In this document: positions 1-8,136 of the stretch, in pieces | How positions within the stretch are numbered: position 1 is the first letter of the stretch | Layout: each line of letters starts with the position of its first letter | NCBI RefSeq assembly: GCF_013389665.1 | Contig: NZ_CP058316.1 | Location: 496,001-560,000, forward strand | Reading direction: 5' to 3' | DNA: 64,000 bases | From: Microbacterium oleivorans | GTDB taxonomy: Bacteria > Actinomycetota > Actinomycetes > Actinomycetales > Microbacteriaceae | The notes under the pieces: model-generated | The model's database searches: none | Seen by the model: the letters and a program-made list of their open reading frames with translations, nothing else | What the model was told of the DNA's origin: nothing | Position numbers and translations under genes: made by a program

Positions 1-12
1 AACTCTCCGTAA
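1..12 (-). rRNA. rrs: 16S rRNA gene, 5' end only
   Basis: Read on the minus strand, the first bases of the window give TTACGGAGAGTT, the usual 5' end of an actinobacterial 16S rRNA, which continues as TTGATCCTGG. Only this edge lies in the window; the gene runs leftwards out of it. The upstream leader element and promoters on the same strand support the call. The exact mature 5' end may differ by a few bases. Confidence 0.75.
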
Positions 13-160
13 AGAAAAATTGCTGACCCCGATCGGAAAAAGACCGGAGCAGCGAGTTTGATGCTGACCAAAGAGATAAATCATTGCTGACTATCCATTG
101 CCTCCCCGAAGGAAGGTCTTTGATCCAAAGGAATCTCACCCCACCGAAGTGGAGACGAGG

Positions 161-204
161 TTATTTGGCATTTGACAAGTGCACGCTGTTGAGTTCTCAA
201 GGAT
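161..204 (-). promoter_or_regulatory. Conserved rRNA leader element (antitermination/processing)
   Basis: The minus strand carries TTGAGAACTCAACAGCGTGC followed by ACTTGTCAAATGCC. This block resembles the conserved leader found before 16S rRNA in many actinobacteria (GAGAACTCAA core), thought to act in antitermination and in RNase III processing. It lies about 150 bp upstream of the 16S end. The function comes from general knowledge of rRNA leaders, not from a test. Confidence 0.6.
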
Positions 205-254
205 CGGACGCTCCCCCAACTGACCTCACAGCCAGCCCAGAGGGCAACTTCACA

Positions 255-283
255 ACCATACCCGACCACGTGGCCTCGTCATC
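255..283 (-). promoter_or_regulatory. Candidate rRNA promoter P2
   Basis: The minus strand has ATGACG (283-278), a 17-bp spacer and TATGGT (260-255). This fits a sigma-70 promoter directed at the rRNA leader. It is the nearer of two candidate promoters. Confidence 0.5.
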
Positions 284-449
284 CAGACCTTCGGCGGACC
301 GAGGAATCGATGACGGGGGTGTGTGATCGGACCCTGTGGCAGATCGAGGACCTGCGATGCTCGGAAGCATCTGTTTCGGGTTGTTCTCCGCTTGAGGGAG
401 GCGGGACCTTTCGGCCCTCTCGCTCTTCCCTGTGGGGCGAACGAGTAAT

Positions 450-478
450 AAGTTACGCGGCTGGGGCCGAGGTGGCAA
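450..478 (-). promoter_or_regulatory. Candidate rRNA promoter P1
   Basis: The minus strand has TTGCCA (478-473), a 17-bp spacer and TAACTT (455-450), directed at the 16S gene. Tandem promoters are usual for rRNA operons. Between here and the end of the ABC ATPase gene at 536, and between P1 and P2, I see no coding sequence. Confidence 0.5.
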
Positions 479-535
479 AGCGGGTCGACATCCCGGGCGT
501 GTCGCGCCCGCCGCGGACCCCCGAGATCCCCGTCG

Positions 536-1312
536 TCACGCGGGAAGACGGGGCACCGACGCCACCAGGCGCGCGGTGTAGTCGTGCCGCGGTGCCGAGA
601 GGAGCCGGGCGGTCGGCCCCTCCTCGACGACTCGCCCATCACGCAGCACCGTCATCCGCGCGCACAGCGCCGAGACGATCGTCAGGTCGTGTGAGACCAG
701 CAGCATCCCGATGCCCTGCTCGGCGGCGAGACGGCGGAACAGCTCGATGACGTGCATCCTCACCGACGTGTCGAGGGCACTGACCGGTTCGTCGGCGAGG
801 ATCAGGCGCGGTCGCGGGGCGAGAGCACGGGCGATGGCGATTCGCTGACGCTGCCCGCCCGAGAACGCGTCGGGGTAGCGCTCGGCGGCATCCGGTGTCA
901 GATCGACCGCGGTGAGCAGCTCGTCGACTCGCCGGCGGATCGTCTCGCGTTCGCGGGTGATTCCGAGCGAGCGCAGCGGCTCGGCGATGGAAGCGCCGAC
1001 GGTCATCCTCGGGTCGAGCGAGGAGAACGGATCCTGGTACACCGGTTGCACGGCACGTCGCAGCGCCCGCACCTGAGAGCGGTCGGATGTCCGCAGCGAC
1101 GCGCCCTCGAACAGCACGCGCCCTCCCGTCGGCTCCGCGAGCCCGAGCAGGAGCCGCAGGACCGAGGTCTTCCCCGCGCCGGATTCACCGACGAGTCCCA
1201 GAGTCTCCCCCGCCCCGATCGACAACGAGACGCCGTGCAAGACGGCGGGGCCACGTGCATACGAGAAGTCGGCGCCCTCCATCGCCAGCAGCGGTGCGTC
1301 GATCGCGCTCAT
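536..1312 (-). CDS. Peptide/nickel ABC transporter ATP-binding protein (DppF/OppF type)
   Basis: Cytoplasmic ATPase of a peptide-type importer, 258 aa. Walker A is GESGAGKTS near residue 43, the Q-loop is VYQDPFSSLDP, the signature is FSGGQRQRIAIARAL, Walker B is LILADEP and the switch histidine is in LLVSHD. The short PxxSLDPRM segment and the position as last gene of the operon fit the DppF/OppF partner. The ATG overlaps the stop of the preceding ATPase gene by 4 bp, so the two are translationally coupled. It lacks the long C-terminal oligopeptide-transporter extension with Cys residues, so the substrate is not settled: peptides, nickel or opines are possible. Confidence 0.9.
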   Translation of the reverse strand: MSAIDAPLLAMEGADFSYARGPAVLHGVSLSIGAGETLGLVGESGAGKTSVLRLLLGLAEPTGGRVLFEGASLRTSDRSQVRALRRAVQPVYQDPFSSLDPRMTVGASIAEPLRSLGITRERETIRRRVDELLTAVDLTPDAAERYPDAFSGGQRQRIAIARALAPRPRLILADEPVSALDTSVRMHVIELFRRLAAEQGIGMLLVSHDLTIVSALCARMTVLRDGRVVEEGPTARLLSAPRHDYTARLVASVPRLPA

Positions 1313-2160
1313 CGGGTCTCCCCCTGGTCTGTCGACGCGCGCGTGGCGCCGGCCGGCGCCGGAGGCAGGAAGTCATCCAGCGCGCGGGAGGCGGCGACCA
1401 GCTGCGCGGTGTACTCGTGCTGCGGTGACCGGAGCAGGCGCGCGGTCGCGCCCAGCTCCACCTGCTCGCCGTCGCGCATCACCAGCACGCGGTCGGCGAC
1501 TTGCGCCACCACCGGCAGATCGTGGCTGATGAAGATCAAGGTCATCCCGCGGTCGGAGACCTCGCGCTGCAGGAGCTCGATGATCCCCGCCTGCACGGTG
1601 ACATCCAGGGCAGTGGTCGGCTCATCGGCGATGAGGATGCTCGGCCCCGCGGCGAGTGCGAGCGCGATCGCCACACGCTGACGCTGGCCGCCCGAGATCT
1701 CGTGGATGAACGAGCGTGCGATGCGTTCCGGATCGGGCAGCTGCACGTCGGCGAGAGCCGCGACCACCGCGCTGCGCAGCGCATCGCCGCGCAGGCCGCG
1801 ATGCGCCGCGAGCGGCCAGGCCACCTGTTTACCCACGCGCATGAGGGGATCGAGCGACGCCAGCGGCTCCTGGAACACCGCCGATATCGTGCGCCCGCGC
1901 ACCCGGTCCAAGCGACGCGGAGCGGCCCCGACGATCTGCAGCCGTCCGTCGCCCGTGGCGATCGTCGCCGACCCGAACGAGGTGAGCGGGTGCGCGAGCA
2001 GTCCGAGGAGCGCCAGCGCGGTGAGCGACTTGCCCGACCCCGACTCCCCGATGATCCCCAGGCGCTCACCCGCAGCCAGCTCGACATCGACGCCGTGAAC
2101 CAGGGCGCGACCGTCTCCCAGGCGTACGCCGAGCCCGTCGGCTGTGAGGATGGCGGTCAT
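1309..2160 (-). CDS. Peptide/nickel ABC transporter ATP-binding protein (DppD/OppD type)
   Basis: Second ATPase of the same importer, 283 aa. Walker A is GESGSGKSLTA, the Q-loop is VFQEPLASLDP, the signature is ISGGQRQRVAIALAL, Walker B is LIADEPTTALD and the H-loop is FISHDL. The start was set at the ATG at 2160, which overlaps the permease stop by 4 bp; a longer open frame upstream is only a shadow of the permease gene. It is expected to pair with the downstream ATPase as a heterodimer that powers the two permeases encoded just upstream. Confidence 0.9.
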   Translation of the reverse strand: MTAILTADGLGVRLGDGRALVHGVDVELAAGERLGIIGESGSGKSLTALALLGLLAHPLTSFGSATIATGDGRLQIVGAAPRRLDRVRGRTISAVFQEPLASLDPLMRVGKQVAWPLAAHRGLRGDALRSAVVAALADVQLPDPERIARSFIHEISGGQRQRVAIALALAAGPSILIADEPTTALDVTVQAGIIELLQREVSDRGMTLIFISHDLPVVAQVADRVLVMRDGEQVELGATARLLRSPQHEYTAQLVAASRALDDFLPPAPAGATRASTDQGETR

Positions 2161-3032
2161 CGGATGCTCCTCGTGGTCGGGTCGGCGACGTCGCGCAGGC
2201 CGTCCGCCAGCAGGTTGGCACCGATGATGAAGGCCACCAGCAGGATCCCCGGGAGGACCGCGGCCGTCGGAGCGACCAGCACGGTGCTCTGTGCCTCCTC
2301 GAGCATCCGGCCCCACGACGCGTTGGGCGGCGGCGAACCGAGGCCGAGGTACGACAGGGACGCCTCGGCGCCGACCGCACCGCCGAACTGCAGCGCGAGC
2401 GGCACGACGAGCGTCGGCCAGACATTGCGCAGCACATGTTGGAACACCACGCCGCCGCGGCCGGTGCCCGAGGTCCGTGCCGCCGTGACGTAGTCCATGG
2501 CCAACACCCGCGTGGCCGCGATGCGCGTCAGCCGCGCGATCACGGCGGCGCCGGCCAGGCCGATCGCGAGGATCGCGGACTCGAGTGACGCGCCGCGCCA
2601 GGCCACGATCAGCATCGCGAGAAGCAGGGTGGGAAAGGCGATCGCGATGTCGAGAAGGCTGGTCAGCGCGTCGTCGACCCACCGGCGCGCGACGGCGGCG
2701 GCGAGGCCGAGGCCGATTCCGATAACCGCGGCGATCGCGACCGACCCGAATCCCACCGCCAGCGCGAGACGGGCGCCGATCATCAGCTGCGTGAAGAGGT
2801 CGCGGCCGAGCCTGTCGGTGCCGGCCCAGTGGTCGGCGGAGGGCGGCTGCAGCCGGCCACCGCCCGTGTCGTCGAAGGCGTACGGGGTCCAGAACACCGA
2901 GACGAGCCCGATGACCGCGATGATGCCGAAGAGGACTCCTCCCACCGCCAGGTTGACCGACCGGCGGCGCCGGGTCCGGGGCGTCGCGGGTGTCGGGGCG
3001 GTGCCGGTATCGGGCAGCGTCGTGGCACTCAT
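2157..3032 (-). CDS. Peptide/nickel ABC transporter permease (DppC/OppC type)
   Basis: Inner-membrane permease of 291 aa. The N-terminus is a cytoplasmic Thr/Pro/Arg-rich stretch followed by a first membrane helix (about 30-52), then a periplasmic domain containing HWAGTDRLGRDLFTQL, which is typical of DppC. Several more helices follow. The EAA-type loop is YVTAARTSGTGRGGVVFQHV, and SYLGLGSPPPNASWG is a C-type permease hallmark. The ATG at 3032 overlaps the stop of the first permease gene by 4 bp. Confidence 0.9.
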   Translation of the reverse strand: MSATTLPDTGTAPTPATPRTRRRRSVNLAVGGVLFGIIAVIGLVSVFWTPYAFDDTGGGRLQPPSADHWAGTDRLGRDLFTQLMIGARLALAVGFGSVAIAAVIGIGLGLAAAVARRWVDDALTSLLDIAIAFPTLLLAMLIVAWRGASLESAILAIGLAGAAVIARLTRIAATRVLAMDYVTAARTSGTGRGGVVFQHVLRNVWPTLVVPLALQFGGAVGAEASLSYLGLGSPPPNASWGRMLEEAQSTVLVAPTAAVLPGILLVAFIIGANLLADGLRDVADPTTRSIR

Positions 3033-4015
3033 GCGGCCGCCCTCGCCCGGCGGTTGCCCGAGACGGTGTCGCGCAGCCGCGGGTCGATGATGCGCTGGAG
3101 GATGTCGGCGGCGAAGCCGAGCAGCAGCACCAGGGCGGTCGAGAACAGCAGCACGCCCTGCACGCTCGGGAAGTCCTGCTCTTTGATGCCGACCAGCAGC
3201 ATGTCGCCCAGCCCGGGCAGTGCGAACACCCGCTCGATGATGACGGCACCGACGAACGTCGTCGACAGCTGGATCGCCAGGATCGAGATCAGCGGCACGA
3301 CGGCGTTGCGCACCCCGTGTCGCCGGATCGCGGTGGCGAAGCTCTGGCCGGTGGCCCGCGCCGCGCGGAGGTACTGCTGGCCGAGGATGTCGAGGGTCGC
3401 GCTGCGGACATATCGCGCGAGGTCGCTGCCGGCCACCAGAGCGATCGTGAGAACCGGGAGCGTCAGCGAGACCAGCGCCGCCGACGGGTCCTCCCAGTCG
3501 CGGCGCGGGAAGCCGCCGGCCGGCAGCACGCGCCAGCTGAGCGCGAACACCGCCACGAGCAGGATCCCGACCCAGAAGACGGGGATCGCGCCGCCCAGTT
3601 GCGACACGGCCGAGAAGGCGGTGCCGTACCACGTGCGCGACTTCCACGCGGCGACGAAACCGACCGGCACGGCGATGACCACCGACAGCGCGAACGCGAT
3701 GAGGGTGAGCGGGAGCGTGACGTTGAGTCGGCGAAGGATCTCGTCGCCGACCGGGAGGTTGTTGGTGAACGATCGCCCCAGGTCGAAGCTGACCAGCTGG
3801 CCGAGGTACGACACGAACTGCTCGAAGATGGGCCGGTCGACCCCGAGCCGCGCAGCAGCGGCGGCGATCTCAGCGTCCGTCGCCCCGACCGAGATGAGAG
3901 CGAACACCGGGTTGCCCAGGACGCGCAGCACGACGAACAGGATCACCACCGCCAGCGCGAACGCCAGCAGCAGCAATCCTGTCCGTCGGATCAGATACCG
4001 GGTGATGAAGATCAG
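3029..4015 (-). CDS. Peptide/nickel ABC transporter permease (DppB/OppB type), CTG start
   Basis: Inner-membrane permease, 328 aa from the start chosen here. It has helices throughout and the EAA loop YLRAARATGQSFATAIRRHG. The next in-frame TTG (3976) would remove ITRYLIRR, the basic segment before the first helix that DppB proteins normally keep. I therefore place the start at a CTG (4015) whose bases overlap the lipoprotein stop as CTGA. The other three junctions of this operon are ATGA overlaps, so the geometry matches. No ATG, GTG or TTG serves this purpose. The start is an inference; the gene identity is firm. Confidence 0.85.
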   Translation of the reverse strand: MIFITRYLIRRTGLLLLAFALAVVILFVVLRVLGNPVFALISVGATDAEIAAAAARLGVDRPIFEQFVSYLGQLVSFDLGRSFTNNLPVGDEILRRLNVTLPLTLIAFALSVVIAVPVGFVAAWKSRTWYGTAFSAVSQLGGAIPVFWVGILLVAVFALSWRVLPAGGFPRRDWEDPSAALVSLTLPVLTIALVAGSDLARYVRSATLDILGQQYLRAARATGQSFATAIRRHGVRNAVVPLISILAIQLSTTFVGAVIIERVFALPGLGDMLLVGIKEQDFPSVQGVLLFSTALVLLLGFAADILQRIIDPRLRDTVSGNRRARAAA

Positions 4016-5526
4016 GCCTTCGTGATGTCGGAGACGTAGAACAGCGAGTTCAGTCCATTCTTCGGCACGCCCGACACACCTTCGGCTGCGACGCGCAGCT
4101 GCGGGTTCAGGTAGAGCCAGACGCTGGCCGCATCATCCGAGATCTGCTGATTCGCCTGCTTGATCAGCTCGGTCTGCTCCTCCACCGTCGATGCCGCCTC
4201 GGACTCGGCGAGCCAGGTCTGGACGTCGGCGTTGTCGTAGCCCCAGTAGAAGTCGGGGTTGCCGTAGAAGTTGATGTCACGGTCGTTGACGTGGCCCTGG
4301 AGGGTCGCCTCGAAGTTGTTCTCGGTGTAGACCTTCTGGTACCACTCGTCGTCGGTGATGATGTTGATGTTCACCGTGATGCCGACCTTGGCGAGCTCGG
4401 ACTTGAGGAACTCCGCGACGGTCGAGTGCACACCCGAATCGGGGGTGTCCACCGTGAAGGCGAACCCGCCCGACTGACCGGCCTCGGCGAGCAGCTGCTC
4501 CGACAGCTCGGGGTCGTACGGGTTGTTGTCGGCCAGGTCGAGGTACCACGGCTCGGACGGGGGCACCATCGATCCGATGAGCTCGCCACGTCCATCCCAG
4601 ATGGCGTCGAGGAGCTTCTCCCGGTCGATCGCGGAGTAGATCGCCTTGCGAACGCGCACGTCGTCGAAAGGCGCGACGCGATCATTGAACGCCAGGAGCT
4701 CCTTGGTCGTCGAGGTGCCCTCGATGATCTGGAAGCCGGCGGCCTCGAACTCGGCGATGCTGTCGGGGTTCGACTGGCTCGTGACGAGGTCGACGGCACC
4801 GGTGGTGAGAGCGTTGTTGAGCGCGGTCGGGTCGGCGTAGTACTGGTAGACCACGCCGCCGTTCGCGGGCGCATCACCCCAGTAGTCCTCGTTCACATCC
4901 AACGTGATCGAGTCGCCCTTGCGATAATCGCCCAGCGCGTACGGGCCGGTGCCGTCTGCCGCGGCGGTCAGGTCACCGGCATCCTCGTTGACGATCCACA
5001 CGTAGCCGAGGTTGTAGGTGAAGCTGATGGACGGCTGCGACAGCGTGACCTCCACCGTCTTGTCGTCGACGGCGGCGACGGATTCGATCACGCTCAGCTG
5101 ACGCTTGCGCGCGGCGATCGACTCGTCGCCGACGAAGCGCTCGAGGCTGTACTTCACGTCGTCGGCGGTCAGCTCCTTGCCCGAGTGGAACGTGGCGTCC
5201 TCGAGGGTGAACGTGTAGACGAGCCCGTCGGCCGACACGGTCGTGTCGGATGCGAGCAGCGGCTCGACCTGCGCGTCGTCCGTGATGCGGAACAGGCCCT
5301 CGTAGACGTTGCCGGTGAAGACCTCGGTCACGCCCGAGGAGCCGCCGAAGATCTGATCGAGGTTGGTGGGCTCGTTCTGCGACCCCACCACCACCTCGGC
5401 GGTGGGGTCGCCGGCTCCCGTCCCGTCGTCGGGATCGGCGGAGCCGGCGCAGCCGGCGAGGACGAGAAGACCGGCCGTCGCTGCCGCGGTGGCAGCGAGG
5501 AGCCGGGAGAAGCCGCGTGAGGTCAC
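4012..5526 (-). CDS. Peptide/nickel ABC transporter substrate-binding lipoprotein (SBP family 5)
   Basis: Extracellular ligand-binding lipoprotein, 504 aa, first gene of the transporter operon. The GTG start at 5526 follows AGGA at 6 bp and leads into a signal peptide ending in the lipobox LVLAGC, so the mature protein is anchored at its cysteine. The body has SBP_bac_5 features: a motif like ADDVKYSLERFV, then YKGDSITLDVNEDYWG and VRKAIYSAIDREKLL. Sequence alone does not give the ligand. A longer in-frame start upstream would add a Pro/Arg-rich tail before the signal peptide and was rejected. Confidence 0.92.
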   Translation of the reverse strand: MTSRGFSRLLAATAAATAGLLVLAGCAGSADPDDGTGAGDPTAEVVVGSQNEPTNLDQIFGGSSGVTEVFTGNVYEGLFRITDDAQVEPLLASDTTVSADGLVYTFTLEDATFHSGKELTADDVKYSLERFVGDESIAARKRQLSVIESVAAVDDKTVEVTLSQPSISFTYNLGYVWIVNEDAGDLTAAADGTGPYALGDYRKGDSITLDVNEDYWGDAPANGGVVYQYYADPTALNNALTTGAVDLVTSQSNPDSIAEFEAAGFQIIEGTSTTKELLAFNDRVAPFDDVRVRKAIYSAIDREKLLDAIWDGRGELIGSMVPPSEPWYLDLADNNPYDPELSEQLLAEAGQSGGFAFTVDTPDSGVHSTVAEFLKSELAKVGITVNINIITDDEWYQKVYTENNFEATLQGHVNDRDINFYGNPDFYWGYDNADVQTWLAESEAASTVEEQTELIKQANQQISDDAASVWLYLNPQLRVAAEGVSGVPKNGLNSLFYVSDITKA

Positions 5527-5614
5527 GGGTTTTCCTTTGCTGTGTGTGGGGGTGGAGGGCGGATCGAGGTGCGGGCGATCCGTCGTACCGGAGGGGCGTG
5601 GGGGCCGGGGCAGA

Positions 5615-6364
5615 CTACAGCGCGAAGTCTCCGGCGAAGCGCACGGTCTTCTCCCCCGCACGCAGGGGGAAGGGGAGGCGGTTCTGCACGGGGGGCAGGG
5701 GGCAGTTCATCTGGTTCGAGAAGCCGCACGGCGGGACGACCGCGCGGTTGAAATCGACCGTCACCGGGATGCTGTCGCCGGGGGCGAGATCGCCCGTCGC
5801 GCCGGGGTGATCGAGGAAGAGGAAGCGTCCCGCGCCGTAGGTCTCGGCGCCGTTGGTGCGGTCACCGAAGACGAGGTGCAGCTTCGGGCCCCCGTAGTTG
5901 GTGTCGAACGCCGCGAGGCGGTACTCGGACCCGTCGACCTCGAACACCAGGTCGCCCGAGACGGGGAGCCCGCGGGTCGCACCGCCGTCCTTGATGTGCT
6001 CGAACGGCACGACGCGGTCCTCGTCCACCAGCTCGAATCGGCCCTCGACGACCCACGCGGGATCGTAGTCGTAGCGCTCGATGTCTTCGAAGGCCTCGTT
6101 CGCCGGGGAGTCCTGCCGCCAGATCCGGTAACCCTCCTGCGGCAGACCCGTGTCGATGTCGGTCCGCTGCAGCCGGGTGAACAGCGCGTCGATCGGATGA
6201 CCCGCCCGCGCGACGCGCTCCTCGACGGCGGGCTCGCCCGGAGGCGACCAGTTCGTCAGCACCAGCGCGAGGGACCCCTGCGGGGCCGTCACCGCCGCAC
6301 GGCGTGACTCGGCCCAGGCCGAATAGTCGGAAACTGCGGACGCGGACGCGGATGTGCTCACCAT
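5615..6364 (-). CDS. DUF1684 domain-containing protein
   Basis: Cytosolic protein of 249 aa with no signal peptide. The C-terminal half carries the DUF1684 pattern: YGAGRFLFLDHPG, then VTVDFNRAVVPPCGFSN, the cysteine pair in NQMNCPLPPVQNRLPFPL, and RAGEK. The biochemical role of the family is not established. The ATG at 6364 was preferred to a TTG three codons upstream. No clear ribosome-binding site was found. It is separated from the transporter operon by 88 bp and may be transcribed towards it. Confidence 0.85.
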   Translation of the reverse strand: MVSTSASASAVSDYSAWAESRRAAVTAPQGSLALVLTNWSPPGEPAVEERVARAGHPIDALFTRLQRTDIDTGLPQEGYRIWRQDSPANEAFEDIERYDYDPAWVVEGRFELVDEDRVVPFEHIKDGGATRGLPVSGDLVFEVDGSEYRLAAFDTNYGGPKLHLVFGDRTNGAETYGAGRFLFLDHPGATGDLAPGDSIPVTVDFNRAVVPPCGFSNQMNCPLPPVQNRLPFPLRAGEKTVRFAGDFAL

Positions 6365-6421
6365 GACAGGCAACCAAACACCCGGGCGCGGCGAGAAATT
6401 CCGTGTCCGTCTGTTGCGCCG

Positions 6422-6835
6422 CTATCGCCCGTGTGCGCGCCGGCCGACGGCACCGCCGCCGCCGACCCAGCACGCCCACGCCACGAGCACGGGCTGCAGG
6501 AACAGCCGCGCCAACCGGCGCCGGTCGGTGTCGAGCCCGGGTGCCGTCGCTCGGGTGCGCCACTGATGGACGTTGCCCGGGAAGATCGCGACGAAGAAGG
6601 CGGCGATGGCGGCGCCGACGCGAGGGCGCTCGCGCGGGAGAGCGACCAGGGCTGAACCCAGCACGATCTCCACCGCACCGCTCGCGACGACGATCATGTC
6701 CTTGTCGGTGCGCAGCAGACGTGTCGCCCAGTCGGGGACCGCGATGCGATAACCGCGCCGGAGCACCGTGAGGTGAGCGGCGCCGGCCGCGATCAGCAGA
6801 GCGGCGAGGGCGAAGCGGGCGACGATGCGCGGCAT
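6422..6835 (-). CDS. DoxX-like small integral membrane protein
   Basis: A 137-aa protein with about four membrane helices. It shows the DoxX/YphA-type layout: AGAAHLT after the first helix, PDWA before the second, an SGAVEIVLG helix, and a late FPGNVHQW followed by RLFLQPVLVAWA. The substrate or redox role is unknown. The ATG sits exactly 6 bp after TAGCGT (6847-6842), which predicts leaderless translation. The next gene upstream encodes another small membrane protein on the same strand. Confidence 0.75.
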   Translation of the reverse strand: MPRIVARFALAALLIAAGAAHLTVLRRGYRIAVPDWATRLLRTDKDMIVVASGAVEIVLGSALVALPRERPRVGAAIAAFFVAIFPGNVHQWRTRATAPGLDTDRRRLARLFLQPVLVAWACWVGGGGAVGRRAHGR

Positions 6836-6844
6836 CCGACCACG

Positions 6845-7306
6845 CTACGCCCGTCCGGGCGGGCCGATCACCAGGAGTACGACGTAGGCGGCGATGATCC
6901 CGACGGCGAGGATCACAGCGAGCACCGCCGGACGCCGCACGAACCAGCGGAGGAATCGGTCGAGCGCCCGTGCGTCCCGCGGGTCGTCGGTCGCCTCGAT
7001 GCGCCACTGACCGGCGAGGAGACCGCGGCGGCGCAGGATCATCTCCGTCGGCACGGTCGCATACGGGATCACCGCCGCCCCCAGCGCGCACAGGGTCGGG
7101 ACGAGCCTCCAGCGGTTGTTCCAGGCGACGAGCACGGCCGTGGCTCCGTAGCAGAGGAAGACGAAGCCGTGGATGCCGCCCCCGATCGTGACCGCGACAG
7201 GGAGCTCGAACAGCGCACGTACGACGAGTCCGAGGATGAGCAGGGTCCACGAGATCGCCTCCGCGATCGCGAGCGAGCGGAAGGCGGTCAGCGGGGAACG
7301 GAACAC
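6845..7306 (-). CDS. DUF3817 domain-containing membrane protein
   Basis: A 153-aa protein. It opens with FRSLAIAEAISWTLLILGL, then GGGIHGFVFLCYG, both marks of the actinobacterial DUF3817 family, followed by a soluble segment and a last helix close to the C-terminus. The function is unknown. The GTG at 7306 is 6 bp downstream of TAGGGT (7318-7313), so this gene is probably leaderless. Confidence 0.85.
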   Translation of the reverse strand: MFRSPLTAFRSLAIAEAISWTLLILGLVVRALFELPVAVTIGGGIHGFVFLCYGATAVLVAWNNRWRLVPTLCALGAAVIPYATVPTEMILRRRGLLAGQWRIEATDDPRDARALDRFLRWFVRRPAVLAVILAVGIIAAYVVLLVIGPPGRA

Positions 7307-7328
7307 ACCCGAACCCTATCCGGCGGGT

Positions 7329-7754
7329 TCAGACGATTCCTGCGCGGATGCCGTCCATCGAGGCGGCCAGGTTGGGCATGTTGTCGCTCAGCGTGGAGTC
7401 GAGCTCGAGCAGCCGCTGGTGGGCCTGCTCCATGACGGACAGGCCCTTCTCCGTGATCCGGAGGTCGGAGGCCGAGCCGGCGTGCGCGGTGCCGTCGGCG
7501 ACGAGGCCCTCGTCGACGAGCGTCCGCACCGCCGTATGGGCGGACTGCACCGTGATGTGCGAGCGGCGCGCGAGCTCCGAGAACGAGATGCCCGGCTCGG
7601 AGCCGATGTGTCCGAGCAGACCGAACTTGCGTGTGGAGAGACCGAGGTCTCGCAGCGCGGCCGAGAGCCGCCCCTCCCACGACGCCGAGACGGCGATGAG
7701 CGCGATGACCGGGCTGAAGCGGGGTTCGCGCGTGGGGACAGTGGTTTCCGACAC
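7329..7754 (-). CDS. MarR-family transcriptional regulator
   Basis: A winged-helix repressor of about 141 aa. The DNA-binding part is visible as ISFSELARRSHITVQSAHTA, followed by a wing at GLVADGTAHAGSASDLRITE. The start is placed at a GTG (7754) 7 bp after TACAAT (7767-7762); this gives a normal MarR length, whereas the open frame continues upstream with low-complexity sequence. Leaderless translation is likely. Its target may be itself or the neighbouring small genes; no operator was identified. Confidence 0.8.
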   Translation of the reverse strand: MSETTVPTREPRFSPVIALIAVSASWEGRLSAALRDLGLSTRKFGLLGHIGSEPGISFSELARRSHITVQSAHTAVRTLVDEGLVADGTAHAGSASDLRITEKGLSVMEQAHQRLLELDSTLSDNMPNLAASMDGIRAGIV

Positions 7755-7914
7755 GACCTCGATTGTAGGAGGCGGCGCGCGTTCTGTGCGGGTGATCAGG
7801 CCGAGCGGTGCTGTGTCGCATGCGTAACGCGTCGATCGAGGTTCGTCAAGGACCCGTCGTCGACCCGCGCGGGAGATCACAATGGGAGCCAAGCACGAGG
7901 CGGGGAGGATCGAC

Positions 7915-8010
7915 ATGATCACGCAGGACGAACAGAACGAGCAGCACACCGACATCCGCGGCGAGAAGCCGTTCGGTCAATGGCTCGGGCTGATCAACGG
8001 CGGCCGCTGA
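7915..8010 (+). CDS. Small hypothetical protein, 31 aa (42 aa if the upstream ATG is used)
   Basis: This short ORF is not part of any larger gene. GGGGAGG lies 6 bp before the ATG at 7915, an ideal ribosome-binding site. An in-frame ATG at 7882 also has a GGGAG and would add 11 residues. The peptide begins with an acidic, Gln-rich stretch and ends in RGEKPFGQWLGLINGGR, and a long perfect hairpin follows ten bases after the stop. I do not recognise the family. It lies between two oppositely oriented marR genes. The good ribosome site and the terminator are the case for it being real. Confidence 0.55.
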   Translation: MITQDEQNEQHTDIRGEKPFGQWLGLINGGR

Positions 8011-8020
8011 CGCCCCTCGA

Positions 8021-8063
8021 ATGCCCCCGGCATCCTTTCTCGCGAGAAGGATGCCGGGGGCAT
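8021..8063 (+). terminator. Hairpin terminator after the 31-codon ORF
   Basis: ATGCCCCCGGCATCCT pairs with AGGATGCCGGGGGCAT, and the loop (TTCTCGCGAGA) is itself self-complementary. No T-run follows, which is common for actinobacterial terminators. Confidence 0.65.
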
Positions 8064-8100
8064 CGTCATGTTCGGAGCGGATGCGGCGCCGGTCTTGTTT

Positions 8101-8136
8101 TAGATAGCTGACCTATGCATGTTGTATAGTCAATCT
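8101..8136 (+). promoter_or_regulatory. Promoter and probable MarR operator
   Basis: TATAGT (8125-8130) is a -10 box 6 bp before the marR ATG. It lies inside an imperfect inverted repeat: TAGAT, then TGACcTAT, on the left, and ATAgTCA, then ATCTA, on the right (8101-8135). An operator that overlaps the promoter fits autorepression by the MarR protein and control of the efflux gene behind it. Confidence 0.55.
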
